From Aporrectodea caliginosa (taxonomy: Eukaryota > Annelida > Clitellata > Crassiclitellata > Lumbricidae), in assembly GCA_020284085.1 (NCBI GenBank), contig JACEVL010000765.1, forward strand, positions 226,501 through 290,500: DNA of 64,000 bases, given 5' to 3'. Below are positions 46,457 through 62,679 of this stretch, piece after piece. Under the pieces are notes generated by a model, which searched no databases, had not been told where the DNA came from, and was given only the letters and a program-made list of their open reading frames with translations. Position 1 is the stretch's first letter; each line of letters starts with the position of its first letter. A program made the position numbers and the translations under genes.

Positions 46457-47241
46457 CGTGCAATCGCCTCACTCTGGAGACTGGCTTCATGCACTGCCCA
46501 TTACGACAGCAGGATTACGCATGTCAGGAGAGGTCCTAAGAATAGCTTCCGGCATCCGACTAGGCACTGCCTTGTGTGAAAAACACACTTGCAAATGCGG
46601 TGTCATAGTAGAAACCATCGGCCATCATGGATTCTCTTGTAGCAAAGGTCCAGGAAGACAACATCGACATGGCATGCTCAACGATGTTATTTGGCGAGCT
46701 TTCACCAGAGCCAAAATACCGGCCATCAAAGAGCCCAATGGCCTCTCCAGATCAGACGGCAAAAGGCCTGACGGAGTCACCATCATACCTTGGCACAGAG
46801 GTCGTTGCTTGGCATGGAATGTCACGGTGCCAGATACTTTCGCTGCATCCTACGAACATACAACATCGCAAATCGCAGGTGCGGCAGCGGAAAAGGCAGC
46901 TCGCAACAAGGAAACCAAGTATGCTGCTATCACACAGTCACATCATTTCGTCCCTGTGGCAGTCGAAACTGCAGGAAGCTGGCACACAGAATCACTGCAG
47001 TTTGTTCGAGAACTTGGAGGCAAGATCTCAGCAGCGACAGGCGACCAGCGTGAAACCAGTCATCATCTTCAGCGCTTATCAGTCGCCCTACAAATTGGAA
47101 ACTCTCTATCAGTTTTAGGCACCACAGATTGCAACAACACTGTAGCCAAGGAGAATGACAGCTTATAACAATATTGAAAACAGTTACTTTTAATCAGTCT
47201 GTACATAAGTGTGTTGGTTTTATGAAGAAATAAATTTGTCT
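46456..47241 (+). mobile_element. LINE 3' end iv, longest copy
   Basis: Frame open from the 5' break to TAA at 47168. Motifs in order: GDWLHALPI, RIASGIRLGTALC, the zinc-finger-like CKCGVIVETIGHHGFSC, SDGKRPDGVTIIPW with AWNVT (N where fragment i has D), VAVETAGSW, ELGGKISAATGDQRE. The reverse transcriptase core has been lost by 5' truncation. Confidence 0.75.
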
Positions 47242-47340
<99 letters not shown>

Positions 47341-47412
47341 TATAATAATCATAATAATAATCATAATAATAATCATAATAATAATCATAATCATAATCAT
47401 AATCATAATCAT
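47242..47412 (+). repeat. TAA microsatellite merging into TAATCA
   Basis: About 100 bp of TAA, then TAATCA/ATAATCAT variants. This is the downstream end of the LINE stack. Confidence 0.95.
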
Positions 47413-48029
47413 AGTCATAGTCATAATAATGACATAAGCTTATTTTAAGATGAGTAGAGGTTTCAGGTGCTTCTTGTAGCCCCAAGTTCAAAAGCGCAGC
47501 TTCACACTTGTTTTCACATAATATGGTCAAAGACTCAAAGTGAACAGAAAGTTTACCGCTAGGAAGCATGTAAACCGAGTTTCTAAGTTTTCATTTCCAA
47601 ATTCCAATTTATTAGAATCGATTTCAATATGTTGTTTGTCAACTGATCCCCACACCTTTGTGTCTTCTTCTATAGACAACAAAATGACTGATCGGACCAG
47701 AGTCACAGACACTAGTTTAATTAGTCTTAATTTAACTAAAGGTCGTTTCCAGTTGGCTTTCACCTTGTCCTCCAGTTCCTAAACCAGATCTCCATCCATC
47801 GGCAACGTTCGTGAAGATGGAGTTCTTCTGGTCCCTGAAAAGCAAACAAATTCGTCTTCTTCTTGTTGGTTCCAGACGCCTCTCCAAGAAACCCGTTCTC
47901 TGGTTTGATTCCACTCAGCACCTCATGCACCTTCTCAATGACCTTCATCCAACCAATGGCATCACCTGCCAATCAAACAGGTGCCTCAGGAATTCAATGA
48001 TTAACAGGTGTTCATCAACATGCGTCTTC
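47413..48029. other. Unassigned, possible decayed coding on the minus strand
   Basis: A minus-strand frame at 47760-47972 (AIGWMKVIEKVHEVLSGIKP, then KKKTNLFAFQG) has coding-like composition, but a neighbouring frame seems to continue it (ADGWRSGLGTGGQGE), suggesting a frameshifted remnant. I do not recognise it. Confidence 0.35.
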
Positions 48030-48424
48030 TTCATAGCATACGATCTCAGTATTTCTCAGCGTGCTCCTGGTTTACCTGTTAGCAGCTTACTTTTGAGCTT
48101 GAATACGCGCTAATGCTAAGCGACATAGGACGCATTTTAACGCGGACAGCCATGGTCCTTGGGCCAACAATGGGCCCACGGCGCGCCACCAGTGATACCA
48201 GCAACCCAATGAGGGTTAACTTTGTATCGGCCCACGGTCTGGCTCTCCGCGTAAAACACGACTCTTACACAGCTCTTATTTGAATTGTTTCAGTCAGGGC
48301 AGTAGCCTACATAAATTATGTTTGCTCACTGTACAGTGTACACTGTGAGTTCCATTGCTGGCTCATATAAAAGAATTGATTAATTAATTGATTGATTGAT
48401 AATCTAATGTTTGCACTTTTCAGG

Positions 48425-48625
48425 CTACTATACGAGGGTACCGCAAACGAATGGATAAAGCGCTCGGCCTGTAACTCGATGGGTACGGATTCGATCCTCC
48501 ACCCAGACGGTCACTGTGTAAGCACCTTAAGCAAGTCACAGTTGCTCAACGCCATCGATGTTCTGTCGCGTGCTCTTCTTAATTTTCGAAGGAGGGAAAT
48601 ATATAAAATGCAGTTGTATTGTATT
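48425..48625 (+). repeat. tRNA-derived SINE (copy in duplicon C)
   Basis: tRNA-like head with GGATAAAGCGCTCGG and B box GGATTCGATCC, then a body with CACCTTAAGCAAGTCAC and a TTGTATTGTATTGTA tail. The matching copy in duplicon A is at 13360-13535. Confidence 0.6.
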
Positions 48626-49291
48626 GTATACCACTTTAGATTAGATCAAAATGAGATCGTATTGCTTCTGGGCCCATATCAGCCACAAAATTTGAACCCA
48701 GTGTGTATACTCCTACTTATATTGTGTGGTTACATTGAAATTCACCGGCTGACTTTTGTGACACATACATGCAGGCATACCTCGTCGAAACCTCAAGTAT
48801 GCAGCTCACGACGATTCCTAAGAGGTTCCACAAGTGATCAAGTTGCTGACCTGTGGAATTGTTTTGATGATGGCTCTATCTCAGTGGAAAATATAAATAT
48901 CAGTTTAGTCGTAATAGATTTTACCGCCATACTCAAAACTTGCAAATACTAAAGGAGAGATTCATAGTCTTGAAAACGAGTACACAGAAAGAGTAATGAG
49001 GAGATGGACTCTGAGAGATGAGCATACAGTTTCTTACATGTCCAGGAAAGCCACCAATTGATGAACACTCAGAAAAGTCATTCTTTGCATCAGTCGTTTA
49101 TTTTAACTGCAATTTTGACCTGTTACTTCAACACAAAGGTTGATTTAGATCTCAGAGAAATATTTAAACAAATCTAATGAAACTAAGTAAATTCTACGTA
49201 AATGTAAGAAAACAAATACTTCACAATTTTTGATACTAGCGAACATCAGATCAGAGGATATATAACGAGTTGGAAGTCTATAAATAAAGTA

Positions 49292-49297
49292 TTTATT
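49292..49297 (-). terminator. Polyadenylation signal of tubulin C
   Basis: AATAAA on the minus strand, 43 nt past the stop codon. Confidence 0.6.
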
Positions 49298-49339
49298 ATT
49301 TTAAAAGTTCCCAGATGATCAGATATTTCCTGATTATGC

Positions 49340-53887
<4,548 letters not shown>

Positions 53888-53978
53888 CTTGAAGGCTTTG
53901 GCTCGGATTTAGACTGTACAAGGCGTCGTACCGTGCTCACTACAAATCACAGAATGTCCTTGGTTGGCTACGGTCGGC

Positions 53979-54009
53979 TATACATATATCGGTCTTTGTT
54001 GCCATGGCT
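53979..54009 (-). promoter_or_regulatory. X-box-like and TATA-like sites of tubulin C
   Basis: Minus strand AGCCATGGCAAC (54009-53998), a better RFX palindrome than in A and B, followed by GATATATGTATAG about 20 nt downstream and the ATG about 95 nt further. Confidence 0.55.
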
Positions 54010-54064
54010 TCGATCAAACATGCCAAAGTCCAATAGCTGAGTATTGTTCTAATTAGATGGGTTG

Positions 54065-54074
54065 CTATTAATAG
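54065..54074 (-). promoter_or_regulatory. CTATTAATAG element upstream of tubulin C
   Basis: Exact palindrome, once here against two copies in A and B. Confidence 0.5.
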
Positions 54075-54815
54075 TTGTTGTTAAGTCTCTATCTGTTTTG
54101 AAACCAATAAATGAATATAATAATAATAAAAGTGTCGTGTGACACTGCATGTAGACATAACGCATAGCAAAGAGTATACAAGAGCTGTATCATAAATACT
54201 TCTTTAGCAGTTTAACGACACTATGTAGCAATAAAGACCATTAGCGTCGCCCTCCTCCTTCCTCCAGGATTTGGACTGACACCTGCTGGCACTAAGCAGG
54301 GTTGTGCAATGCACGCAGGGCCGGATTAAGACTTTCGGGGGCCCTAAGCCAAGAGACATCCGGGGGCCCTAGCCCCAAAGCAAAGTTAGTTGCCATAATT
54401 ATTACCGGTATCTGAACACAAAGTTCTAAACGTATATGATATTGAATAGACTAATTTACGAGCTAATAAAGTAATTTCTTTGTGCATGAGAACAATTATA
54501 ATTATCAAACAAAAACTTTAAAAAACTTCTTCCTTGATTTCTGCCTGGCAAATTCTTCAACAATAGGCCTATCATCAAACTGCATTTTGCCGAAGGACAT
54601 CTGATTCGATGCACATCAGGCTGAACTTAGCTTTTCCTGGAGCATGGTATCTATTTTAAATGGTTTAAATTTGCGTCTTCAGCTTGTCCATCATTAATTT
54701 GTCTTCTTATAAATATTTTTCTTGAGTTCATTCTCGTATATTCAACGTCAGGGAGTCGTCCCAAATCTAAGTCATCACTAGCAGTAGCGGTGGTTTCGGT
54801 TGCACTCAATGCACT

Positions 54816-55129
54816 CAGGCCCGCCGAGAGGGGGGACAGAGGGGCAAAAGCCCAGGGGCCCGGCGACTTTTAGGGGCCCGGGCTGGGCCCAGCAATCAAC
54901 TTATGAAAAATATTATAATCAGTTATACACAGTTTATGATTTATGCTTTTTAAAATATAATATTACGGACATTTAACTACAATAGTTGCATATATAAATA
55001 TAATTTTGTAGGGCTTTACCCGCACTAATATAATTTCAGTTTTTTTTTTAATTTCTCATAAAGTCTAAGGATAGTTAGGGGCCCGTGACTGCTCTGCCTA
55101 GGGGCCCGGAATTTATATCGGCAGCCCTG
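54816..55129. mobile_element. Second, smaller hAT-like element
   Basis: Ends CAGGCCCGCCGA and TCGGCAGCCCTG are imperfect inverted repeats, and GGGGCCCGG blocks lie at both sides. The target duplication is unclear (AATGCACT against AATTATGCACT). Confidence 0.55.
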
Positions 55130-55412
55130 AATTATGCACTTATTGCGCTGTTTGGTGCTCGCAAAGGCAGCTTACTTAGGCAGGGCTTGAAAAAACCATG
55201 TAGTCTATAGACCAGTAGGCTATAGAGACGTCCATCATGTCCTTCTTTTTCTTTTAAAAGTTGTTTTTTTCTTTCTTTTCACATATCCACGCCTAATATG
55301 ACCGCTTCATTGTTTATAAATGTCACTGACCGTTCATGTATATCATAATGTTAATATGTTCCGCTATTCAAAATTGAGTAATTTCAGAATTTTTACCCTA
55401 TAGCGTCCGCCG

Positions 55413-55855
55413 CCTGGTCGCATTTTCGCCGATCCAAGCTGAGTACAGCAAATATTTTCGAACTAATCAGGATAATTTATCCTGGGATTATTATTCAGTA
55501 ATAATAATCCCAGATTTATCGTTTTAACGCTCTAAATTAGTTTATATTGGATAACTTTAAATAGAAGCTGGATTGGTGACAATAACTCTTGCTTCAGTAG
55601 AAGTTGGATTGATGAAAATAATTCTTCCATAAATAGAAGATGGATTGAAGAAAAAATAATTCTTGCTTAAATATAAGCTGGATTGATGAAAAACATTTCT
55701 TGCCTAAGTAGAAGTTGGATTGATGACAATTATCCTGGACATTGGTATTGAAATGCAATGCACATAAAATTAGTTAGAAAGCAAAAACGATAAATTACCA
55801 TGACTAGTGCGATTTTTTGCTCTACTCACCTTGGATCGGCGAAAATGCCGCCAGG
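55413..55855. mobile_element. Inverted-repeat element carrying the 35-bp minisatellite
   Basis: Ends CCTGGTCGCATTTTCGCCGA and TCGGCGAAAATGCCGCCAGG match over about 27 bp. Inside, 55560-55735 holds about five units of the 36240-36650 minisatellite. No target duplication was seen. Confidence 0.65.
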
Positions 55856-56183
55856 TCACCATGTCAAAAATGTGTCGACATAGGCCTACTAGAGTTTCGG
55901 CTTTGAGCCTTTGACGTCTGCCGTCGCTCGCTAGGGGCGCCTATACAGACTTTGAATGCGAGTCTGTAACTATGGTCAGTATTCAGTAAGTAAGTAGCAA
56001 CTAAAAACTTACTAGCACTAAAAATGTTTCAGGGTAACGCTGAATTATTTGAAATTATACCAAAATTAGGAATTTGCTACAACAATTTGATTTAATTTCT
56101 CCAGATTTTGGGGCCCCCAAAACCTCCGGGGCCCTAAGCCATGGCTTATTTTGCTTATGCGTTAATCCGGCACTGAATGCACG

Positions 56184-56486
56184 GACGACCAGTGGCGGAG
56201 AGTAACTTTGCCCTTGCGTTCTTGGTCGCCGACCCTCGCCTCCGGCTGGCCAGAAGTCAGAATCGGCTGAGGCCCCTCGCCACGACAAGAAACATTTACA
56301 GTTTACACTGTCGAGTGGTCTTCTGAGGTAGCCACTCGAACGGCGTTTCGACGGAGTGGATATATATCTGCGATATTTTGCTTCACTTCATAGCATGGCG
56401 TACAGACTTGTCTCTTTTTTTGGAGTAGGCCTAGTTTAAAACACTTTCTTTGTTTCGTGCATCTTTATATATGCCATATAATATAT
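56184..56486. other. No gene recognised
   Basis: Starts with CAGTGGCGGA (56192), possibly one end of another hAT-type element, but no partner end was found. Confidence 0.3.

Positions 56487-56554
<68 letters not shown>
56487..56554. repeat. TA microsatellite
   Basis: About 68 bp of TA repeats. Confidence 0.95.
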
Positions 56555-56558
<4 letters not shown>

Positions 56559-57736
56559 GATAGGCCCTTGTGTGCTCTTTGCTTGGCAGTCACTGAAGCC
56601 TTAAGTGCACTCTCAACATGACCGTGCAGACTTTACACGATACCATTATATGCAAATGATATAATAATTATATCATTTTATAGATACTTTTATATATCAA
56701 TTATAGTCTGTATAGGCCTACATATAACTAGTTAGTTTAAGAAGAAACTGCTGAGAGTACACGAGTTTAGATAAAACAAGATTTATTGATTTGCTATCTA
56801 CCTACAATGAGATTAGACATTTACAGCCGCGGCAGAACATCAGACAAACGACCATCATCAAGAACGTCCAAACAAACAATCCTAAGCAGTGCTACCACTC
56901 CATAGGAATTTTCCCGAGATCTTGTGATTCTGAGGTCGACTTGGGATCTGGGAATTTTGCATTGCGATCTTGAGATTTTTTCTAAGGTCTACAGACTTAC
57001 TTTTATCGTGCTTTCCAGCAGTGGCAGCGATTCAGATTAGAAAAAACTCTCTCAGTGCGTTTGTCTGAAAGCAGACGTTTATTACTATTGTAGGACCTAA
57101 ATTGCAGTGGCGGCGCTACAGCAGGTCGCAGCAGGTCATTTGACCTGCCTATTTTGCTCCCGACCTGCTTAATGACCTGCTTAAAATTCTTTGGAATTTT
57201 TAATATCTTCTTTTCATTTCAAACATCAACATCTGTCCCATAGGATCACTATTGCAATTATTAGATCTAAACTACATTTTTACGTTTATGTCAACAGAAG
57301 TCTATGTTGTAAACTCTAAAATTGAAATGCTTATGTAGCCTAGTCTTTGCCGCCGTTACGCAAAAAATTAGTGGAAATAAATACAATAGGGCGTCGTCGA
57401 TTAGGCTACTTCCCAAAACTACCTTTTCACGCCGATGCCTTTTCAGTTGTTTACGATTTGCATCAACGTTATAATTATACATTAGCAAAGAAATGAATAA
57501 ATATCAATGAGGCACTGCAAAATTGAAGATTTCTTCGGAAATAAATCTGACGGAAAACGCGTTAAGCCGAATGATAATGACTATTAGCCTAAATGCCGAC
57601 GTTGGTGTAGTTCGGAACGATAATAATGCTAGCGAATTGCAGGAGTTAAACGAAATTTCTGTAAATGTTGAAAACGTGGGTCATGCGACTCGTGCGTCTT
57701 ATATATTTTGGGGCGCGGTGGTGTAGGGGTATATTC

Positions 57737-58340
57737 CAGGGCTTATTCTAAGAAATTTTATTAACTGCACATGAGGGCCGAATTGGGAGGTCTGGGCAGT
57801 GGCGTAACTAGGGGTTCGTGTGCGCAGTGTTTAATCTACTCCCCTTGCTTGCTGTCGGGGGGGGGGGTAATCCCACATATTTGAAAAGTTGACAACCGGG
57901 CAATTTTCTCGAGGGGGGGGGTAGTAACGATAGTTTCCCAAGAATTTTCGAGGGGGGTAGTAACAAGAGTTTTCCAAGACTTTTCGAGGGGGGGGTAGTA
58001 ACCATACTTTAACAAGCAAGAATTTTTCGAGGGCGGGGTAGTAACGAGAGTTTCCAGCAAACTTTATTTCTTAGTTCCACCAAAATTTTTCATGACTTTT
58101 TTTATTTCCCGTCTTTTTTCTTTTTTTCCAGAAGAAAATTGTCGGAAGCCTCTCATTTAATTTAAGTAACTATTCGTGCCTCATTTCTTTCACACAAATT
58201 GTCACTGGGTCTGGGGACTCTTAATTGGTTTATACAATTAGGTCTACAGAAAATAACTGCACAAAATCTGATTTTTAACTGCACAAATTTCTTTCCCAAC
58301 TGCACACTTTGTGTCTGGCTGCACGTTAGAATAAGCCCTG
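57737..58340. mobile_element. Innermost hAT-type element inside the SINE
   Basis: Ends CAGGGCTTATTCTAA and TTAGAATAAGCCCTG are perfect 15-bp inverted repeats; perfect 8-bp duplication GTATATTC (57729-57736, 58341-58348). It separates the SINE's A and B boxes. Inside, 57900-58060 has about four units of TTTTCGAGGGGGG-TAGTAAC, with G runs of six to nine. Confidence 0.92.
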
Positions 58341-58534
58341 GTATATTCGGTGCCTTGCAGCCGGAGGGTTGCGGGTTCGAATCCACATCAAGCCGTCGCG
58401 TAGGGACCCTGGGCAAGTCCTTCACTCACAATTGCTCATGCGCTTTAGCGTGAAACTCTGATTCAGTGTCCGCGCTGTAGTCGGGAGCGCCTCTGAGTAG
58501 AGATCTTGAAGGGGCGCTATAACAAGTGCTTATA

Positions 58535-58580
58535 CATACATACATACATACATACATACATACATACATACATACATACA

Positions 58581-58610
<30 letters not shown>
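58535..58610 (+). repeat. CATA repeat tail of the SINE
   Basis: About 19 copies of CATA directly after the hairpin tail. Confidence 0.93.
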
Positions 58611-58612
<2 letters not shown>

Positions 58613-59302
58613 GCACCGGCCTAGACCTACATGTTCATTATGTTCTGAGTAGCTCATCAGTACATGTTCTGAGTAGCTCATCAGTACATCCAACTCTAGT
58701 AAAGTAACTAAGGTTTAACGTTTTAATGCTGAATCATTTTAAATTTATTTAAATGTGCTACAATTGGGCTATAAACGTTCACTAATAATTTTCTTCGTTA
58801 TATATATATATATATAATATATCTAAGTTATGCTGCTTGATGCGTCAAACTCACACATTAATTTCTTCGACCTGCTGAATAACTCCCATGACCCCGAGGC
58901 GACCTGCCGAAATTGAATAGCTGGCGCCGCCACTGCTAAATTGTAAACATTGTAATTAGCTAATTCAATGTTATGCTCCGGTTTTTTCTTTGCCAGATCT
59001 TAGCTCTGTATTTTTGAGATTGTGATTGTTAAAACACATTTCATATTTCATCACAACTTTTCCTTTTGAGCAACTTGGGATTTTTTGTACACTCTTAGCC
59101 AATCTTGGGTATTTTTCTGGCACGATCTTGGGATTTCAGAAAACGGAGAGTGGTAGCTCTGATCCTAACAGAGGATTCCAACAATGAAGCAAAAGCAAAT
59201 ATAAATGTCATCCACGAATGTACACCAAAATAACCAGCAGCGTACACGAACAAATCAGAACCTAGTTGGAACCAAGGCTGAACTCTACATGTTCAGCGGC
59301 CG

Positions 59303-59473
59303 CATGGGGGTATTTAGGGGGTTTCGGGGTTCAAACCCCCGAAATAAGGTTCCGGAAATTTTTTATAGGCTTTTACATGAGAAATACAAAAAACTTAACT
59401 TTTGCGAAATCTTCAGTGGAAACCCCCAGAAATCTTAAACCCTCTCCGAAATTTTGTTATGGCTACGCCCATG
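59303..59473. mobile_element. Second copy of the small inverted-repeat element
   Basis: 171 bp, similar along its length to 31694-31868. Ends CATGGGGGTA / TACGCCCATG; 8-bp flanks AGCGGCCG and ACCGGCCG match at 7 of 8. Confidence 0.8.
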
Positions 59474-59789
59474 ACCGGCCGATGTTATTGCAAACATTAT
59501 GGCACCAAAAGCATCATGCGTGCGGCCCATCCTATCTAGCCACCACGTGCTCTAGTCAGCATATCCCTCCATTTGAATGCGAGGTAACCAATAATAATGG
59601 CGAAGACTGCATAATGTTCATAAAGTTCGGTACAAATAGGTAAATAATGTTCTTTTCAACCAATTTCTATATGCAATAATGGAAAAGTCTCAACATTACT
59701 AACTACATAAAGTCTATGCTCTACGTGACTATATAACAGTCCATGGAAAAGGCCAAAAACAACTCCGACGGGCGACTCAAAATGCTTGG

Positions 59790-60205
59790 AAGCAAATTCT
59801 GGCCTCCCATCCAATCGACTAGTATGCCTAGACCGAGTCTCGCACTCTACAGCGCGTCTTATTGTGCAGATCATCAAATTTGGTCGCATTGAGTACAGGT
59901 TTTCTGCCTTGGTGCGACGATGTCAGCTGGGTCTCGCCCCAGACTACGTGCGGGAGCTTTGTTGCCCCTCGGGTACTCAAGGTCGCCGCCCCTCCGCTCT
60001 GCAGAGAACGGGGTGCTCTTAGTCCCATTTGCACGAACTGCAACTATGCAGAATCGAGCTGAGGTGGGCCCAGTTGTCTGGAATGGGCTCCCCAGGAGAT
60101 ACGCCTGCTCCCTGGGACTCTTTCTGAAGCATATTTGGAGTCGGGAGCGCCTCTGAGTAGTCCTCTTGAAGGGTTGCTATATAAATTTATGAATTAATTA
60201 ATTAA
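59790..60205 (+). mobile_element. CR1/L2-like LINE 3' end with hairpin tail
   Basis: Frame-shifting translation gives CLDRVSHSTARLI, LGLAPDYVRELCCP, RSAENGVLLVPFART and VGPVVWNGLPR, the usual C-terminal motifs. It ends CGGGAGCGCCTCTGAGTAG, TCTTGAAGGGTTGCTATATA and a TTAA repeat. Confidence 0.8.
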
Positions 60206-60217
60206 ATTCTATCGACC

Positions 60218-61500
60218 CTATCGATTCCCAATTTCCAAAGTGTACTTCTGTAGCTCCCAATTCCAACACAACAATTTCTGAATTCTTGTAGGTTCCAACT
60301 GCTGCAAGGTCCGCGTACTTAACCTGATGTTGATCTCCACTGGCGCTACATCATCCAACAACAGAAGAGTGCAGAGAACAGCCATCATTGCTCCGAACAT
60401 CCTCCCGTCCTATCGTTGTTTCTTCCCGCGTTCTCTTGCCAGGCAAACTCTGTAGCTCCTCAAAGGAATGAGCTCTGCGCGACCCTCTGCAAGCAACAAT
60501 CGCTCACCCCACACTAAAAGAAACTTTGTCGCAATTGTGTGCATCCACTGACTGCCAGTGAGAGACAAAATAATCGTTCTTGCGTGCACAATTCACAGGC
60601 TGAGCAACCTTCAATTCAAACATCAATTTTACAAGCTGTACATCATCCGCCGTGAACAACCATACACAACATACTTCACAACAACACAATGTTATCGCAA
60701 CACCGCCTTTTTCACAAAAACCAACAGTTTCACAAATCCCACTCTTGCACACCAATTCCAAAACTGACACAGGCAAACATCACTGAACGGTCTGACACAC
60801 CATCAGTTTCCAATGGAAAGTAGTATCAAAATCACCGGTTATCACCACCAACTCCAAAAACAACATTGCCTCAGGCCTATCACTAAAATTTTTGATGCAA
60901 CGGTGTATCAACAAAAGACATAATGTGGCCTATCAAACCAGAGACGTAGGCCTATTTGGCTATCAAACGGAGACAACAAATTGTCGTCTTTGTCAGAAAT
61001 CACATTCGGAGTAGGCCTACTCAACAGCATCAATTTTTCTTGCGTCTCAACCATCCAATTCATCTCATTCCGAAAAATTGCACCTAACATCCTAACAAAC
61101 TCAATCATCTGTAGTCTACCAACATTAGTCAACATATTCTAAGTCAACCTATCTTTCATCAAAACTGTTTCTTTACGACCGACCCACAACTCGACGAAAC
61201 ACACAGAAAACCTTCCAACAGGAATCATCTTCAACAACATTACAGTACGTCGTCAGACACACAATCATTAATTAGGAAAGGCATTTCCAATTCCTCATTC
61301 GTGAATGCACCTGTGTGTACACTCTCAACTGAGTAGGTCAACATTCGAGCTACAACATTCGTACACATATTCTTGCATACGCTGACGTTATCAAGAACCA
61401 CATCGACATTTCCTTCCGCCTCAACCAATGCAAACAAAGTCTTCAATTTATTATCCGCTGGCTGCAACTTAATTACTTCAGAGATATTAAACATTCGCAC
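60218..61500 (-). pseudogene. Unrecognised decayed coding region
   Basis: Several adjacent minus-strand frames have coding-like composition: 61500-61240 (NISEVIKLQPADNKLKTLFA, NEELEMPFLINDCVS), 61135-60908 (FRNEMNWMVETQEKLMLLSR), 60776-60504 and 60400-60218 (start MFGAMMAVLCTLLLLDD). They look like pieces of one gene or element broken by frameshifts. I do not recognise the family and see no splice sites that would rejoin them. Confidence 0.3.
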
Positions 61501-62679
61501 TAAATCTCACGTATGCACACAGTCAGTACAATCAATAAGCTAATTAATTAATGATAAGCTGTGTCATTAGTCTAATCATTAATAATCAGATAAGTGGTTG
61601 GCAGTTATTCAGTCACTGAAGGATGTAGCAGCAATGGCGTTCTCGACTAATGTAAGCCTACTCATTCAGCAACTGGTTATGCCTGGGAAATCTAACCCAC
61701 ACGAAAAAATTAACTACTCGTTTCAAATATATATTTCTTATTCCACACCTAACATTCACGCAATCAATTATATCTTGAGAAATACATACATTTAATAAGG
61801 ATAAGGTTGAAAACCATGATGAAGTTAATAATAATTCTCATGATGATAATTTTACAGACGATACAAGTATTAGTATTCTGAAAAGCTTATGCTATGAGAA
61901 GCGCTTTATAAATGATCAAATACAATACAATACTATAATAATAAGTTTACTTATATAAAATAATATAGGCCTACACAATAATAATCTACAAACTATACCA
62001 CTACATGAGTAATAAGTACACTAACTATACCTTGTGAGACATACAATCAAGAAGTTCGTGAATCTAGTGTGCACCAGCTTTTATATGGTTCTGAGGAGGC
62101 AGTATGGGCGTTAAGTTGGACAAATACTAGAATAGAGCTCCACCCAGAATACTAGATAGTCAAGGTAGTATAGCTGCTAGGAACTTGTCATGCCCGGAAA
62201 CAGGAATGCGGCAGCCAATCAGATGGTATTTTACATAAGACAATGGATATAAACGCTAACAATAGGAAAAGACTAAAAATTAATATTTGATTAACCCTTA
62301 TACGGTAACCGGGGGTAAAAAAATAACCCCCAGTTCACTTTTTTTCGTACGCTTCTTTTGAATAAAACAAAAAAGACTTTTTCTTTTGTGGCTTTTCCTA
62401 GATAATGTTTTTTCATCACAATGTCGTTTTCAGCTGCGCCACATTGCGCTGCCACCTTGCGACAGACTGCTGTAAAGAATAAGGTTTTATATTCCTGTAC
62501 TGGATAAATCATTTCTGCACTATGTATTTGTAAACATAGTAGTTGATAGAACTGAATTGTTGGAGATATGTGGTTGTTGTATTTTTGCATATGAATTAGT
62601 CATTCTTTGCTGTGTGATTTCCATTTCCTGTTGCATTATATTATTGTAGTTTACGTACTTTTGCATAAAACCATCGAAA
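61501..62679. other. No gene recognised
   Basis: AT-rich. A minus-strand frame at 62291-62590 ends beside TTAACCCTTATACGG and GGGGGTAAAAAAATAACCCCC, which hints at the end of a DNA element, but the other end is not seen. Confidence 0.35.

Larger units (their letters stand above)
54316..56175. mobile_element. hAT-type element with nested insertions
   Basis: Ends CAGGGCCGGATTAA and TTAATCCGGCACTG; perfect 8-bp duplication AATGCACG (54308-54315, 56176-56183). Just inside both ends is a GGGGGCCCTAAGCC block in inverted orientation. Two other elements (54816-55129 and 55413-55855) lie inside. No transposase was seen. Confidence 0.87.
57711..58610 (+). repeat. tRNA-derived SINE split by a hAT-type element
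   Basis: A box in GTGGTGTAGGGGTA (57718-57731), B box GGTTCGAATCC (58374-58384), then CCTGGGCAAGTCCTTCAC, the hairpin tail GGGAGCGCCTCTGAGTAG...GGGGCGCTATAA (58483-58523) and a CATA tail (58535-58610). Without the insertion it is about 290 bp. The tail is shared with the LINE at 59790-60205. Confidence 0.82.
57105..58935. mobile_element. Second-level hAT-type element with transposase-like remnant
   Basis: Ends CAGTGGCGGCGC and GCGCCGCCACTG; perfect 8-bp duplication CTAAATTG (57097-57104, 58936-58943). At 57508 the plus strand starts MRHCKIEDFFGNKSDGKR, like the K-I-x-x-F-F start of some hAT transposases, then breaks. It contains the SINE at 57711-58610. Confidence 0.87.
56887..59161. mobile_element. 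Outer hAT-type element of a four-level nest
   Basis: Ends CAGTGCTACCACTC and GAGTGGTAGCTCTG; near-perfect 8-bp duplication ATCCTAAG (56879-56886) / ATCCTAAC (59162-59169). With the inner insertion removed it would be only about 436 bp, so it is a miniature element. Confidence 0.82.

Noticed and set aside
56192..56290. Another hAT-type element starting CAGTGGCGGA
   Set aside because: No matching inverted end or target duplication was found.
62285..62340. piggyBac-type end (TTAA followed by CCCTTATACGG)
   Set aside because: No opposite end with TTAA and no transposase; one short match is not enough.
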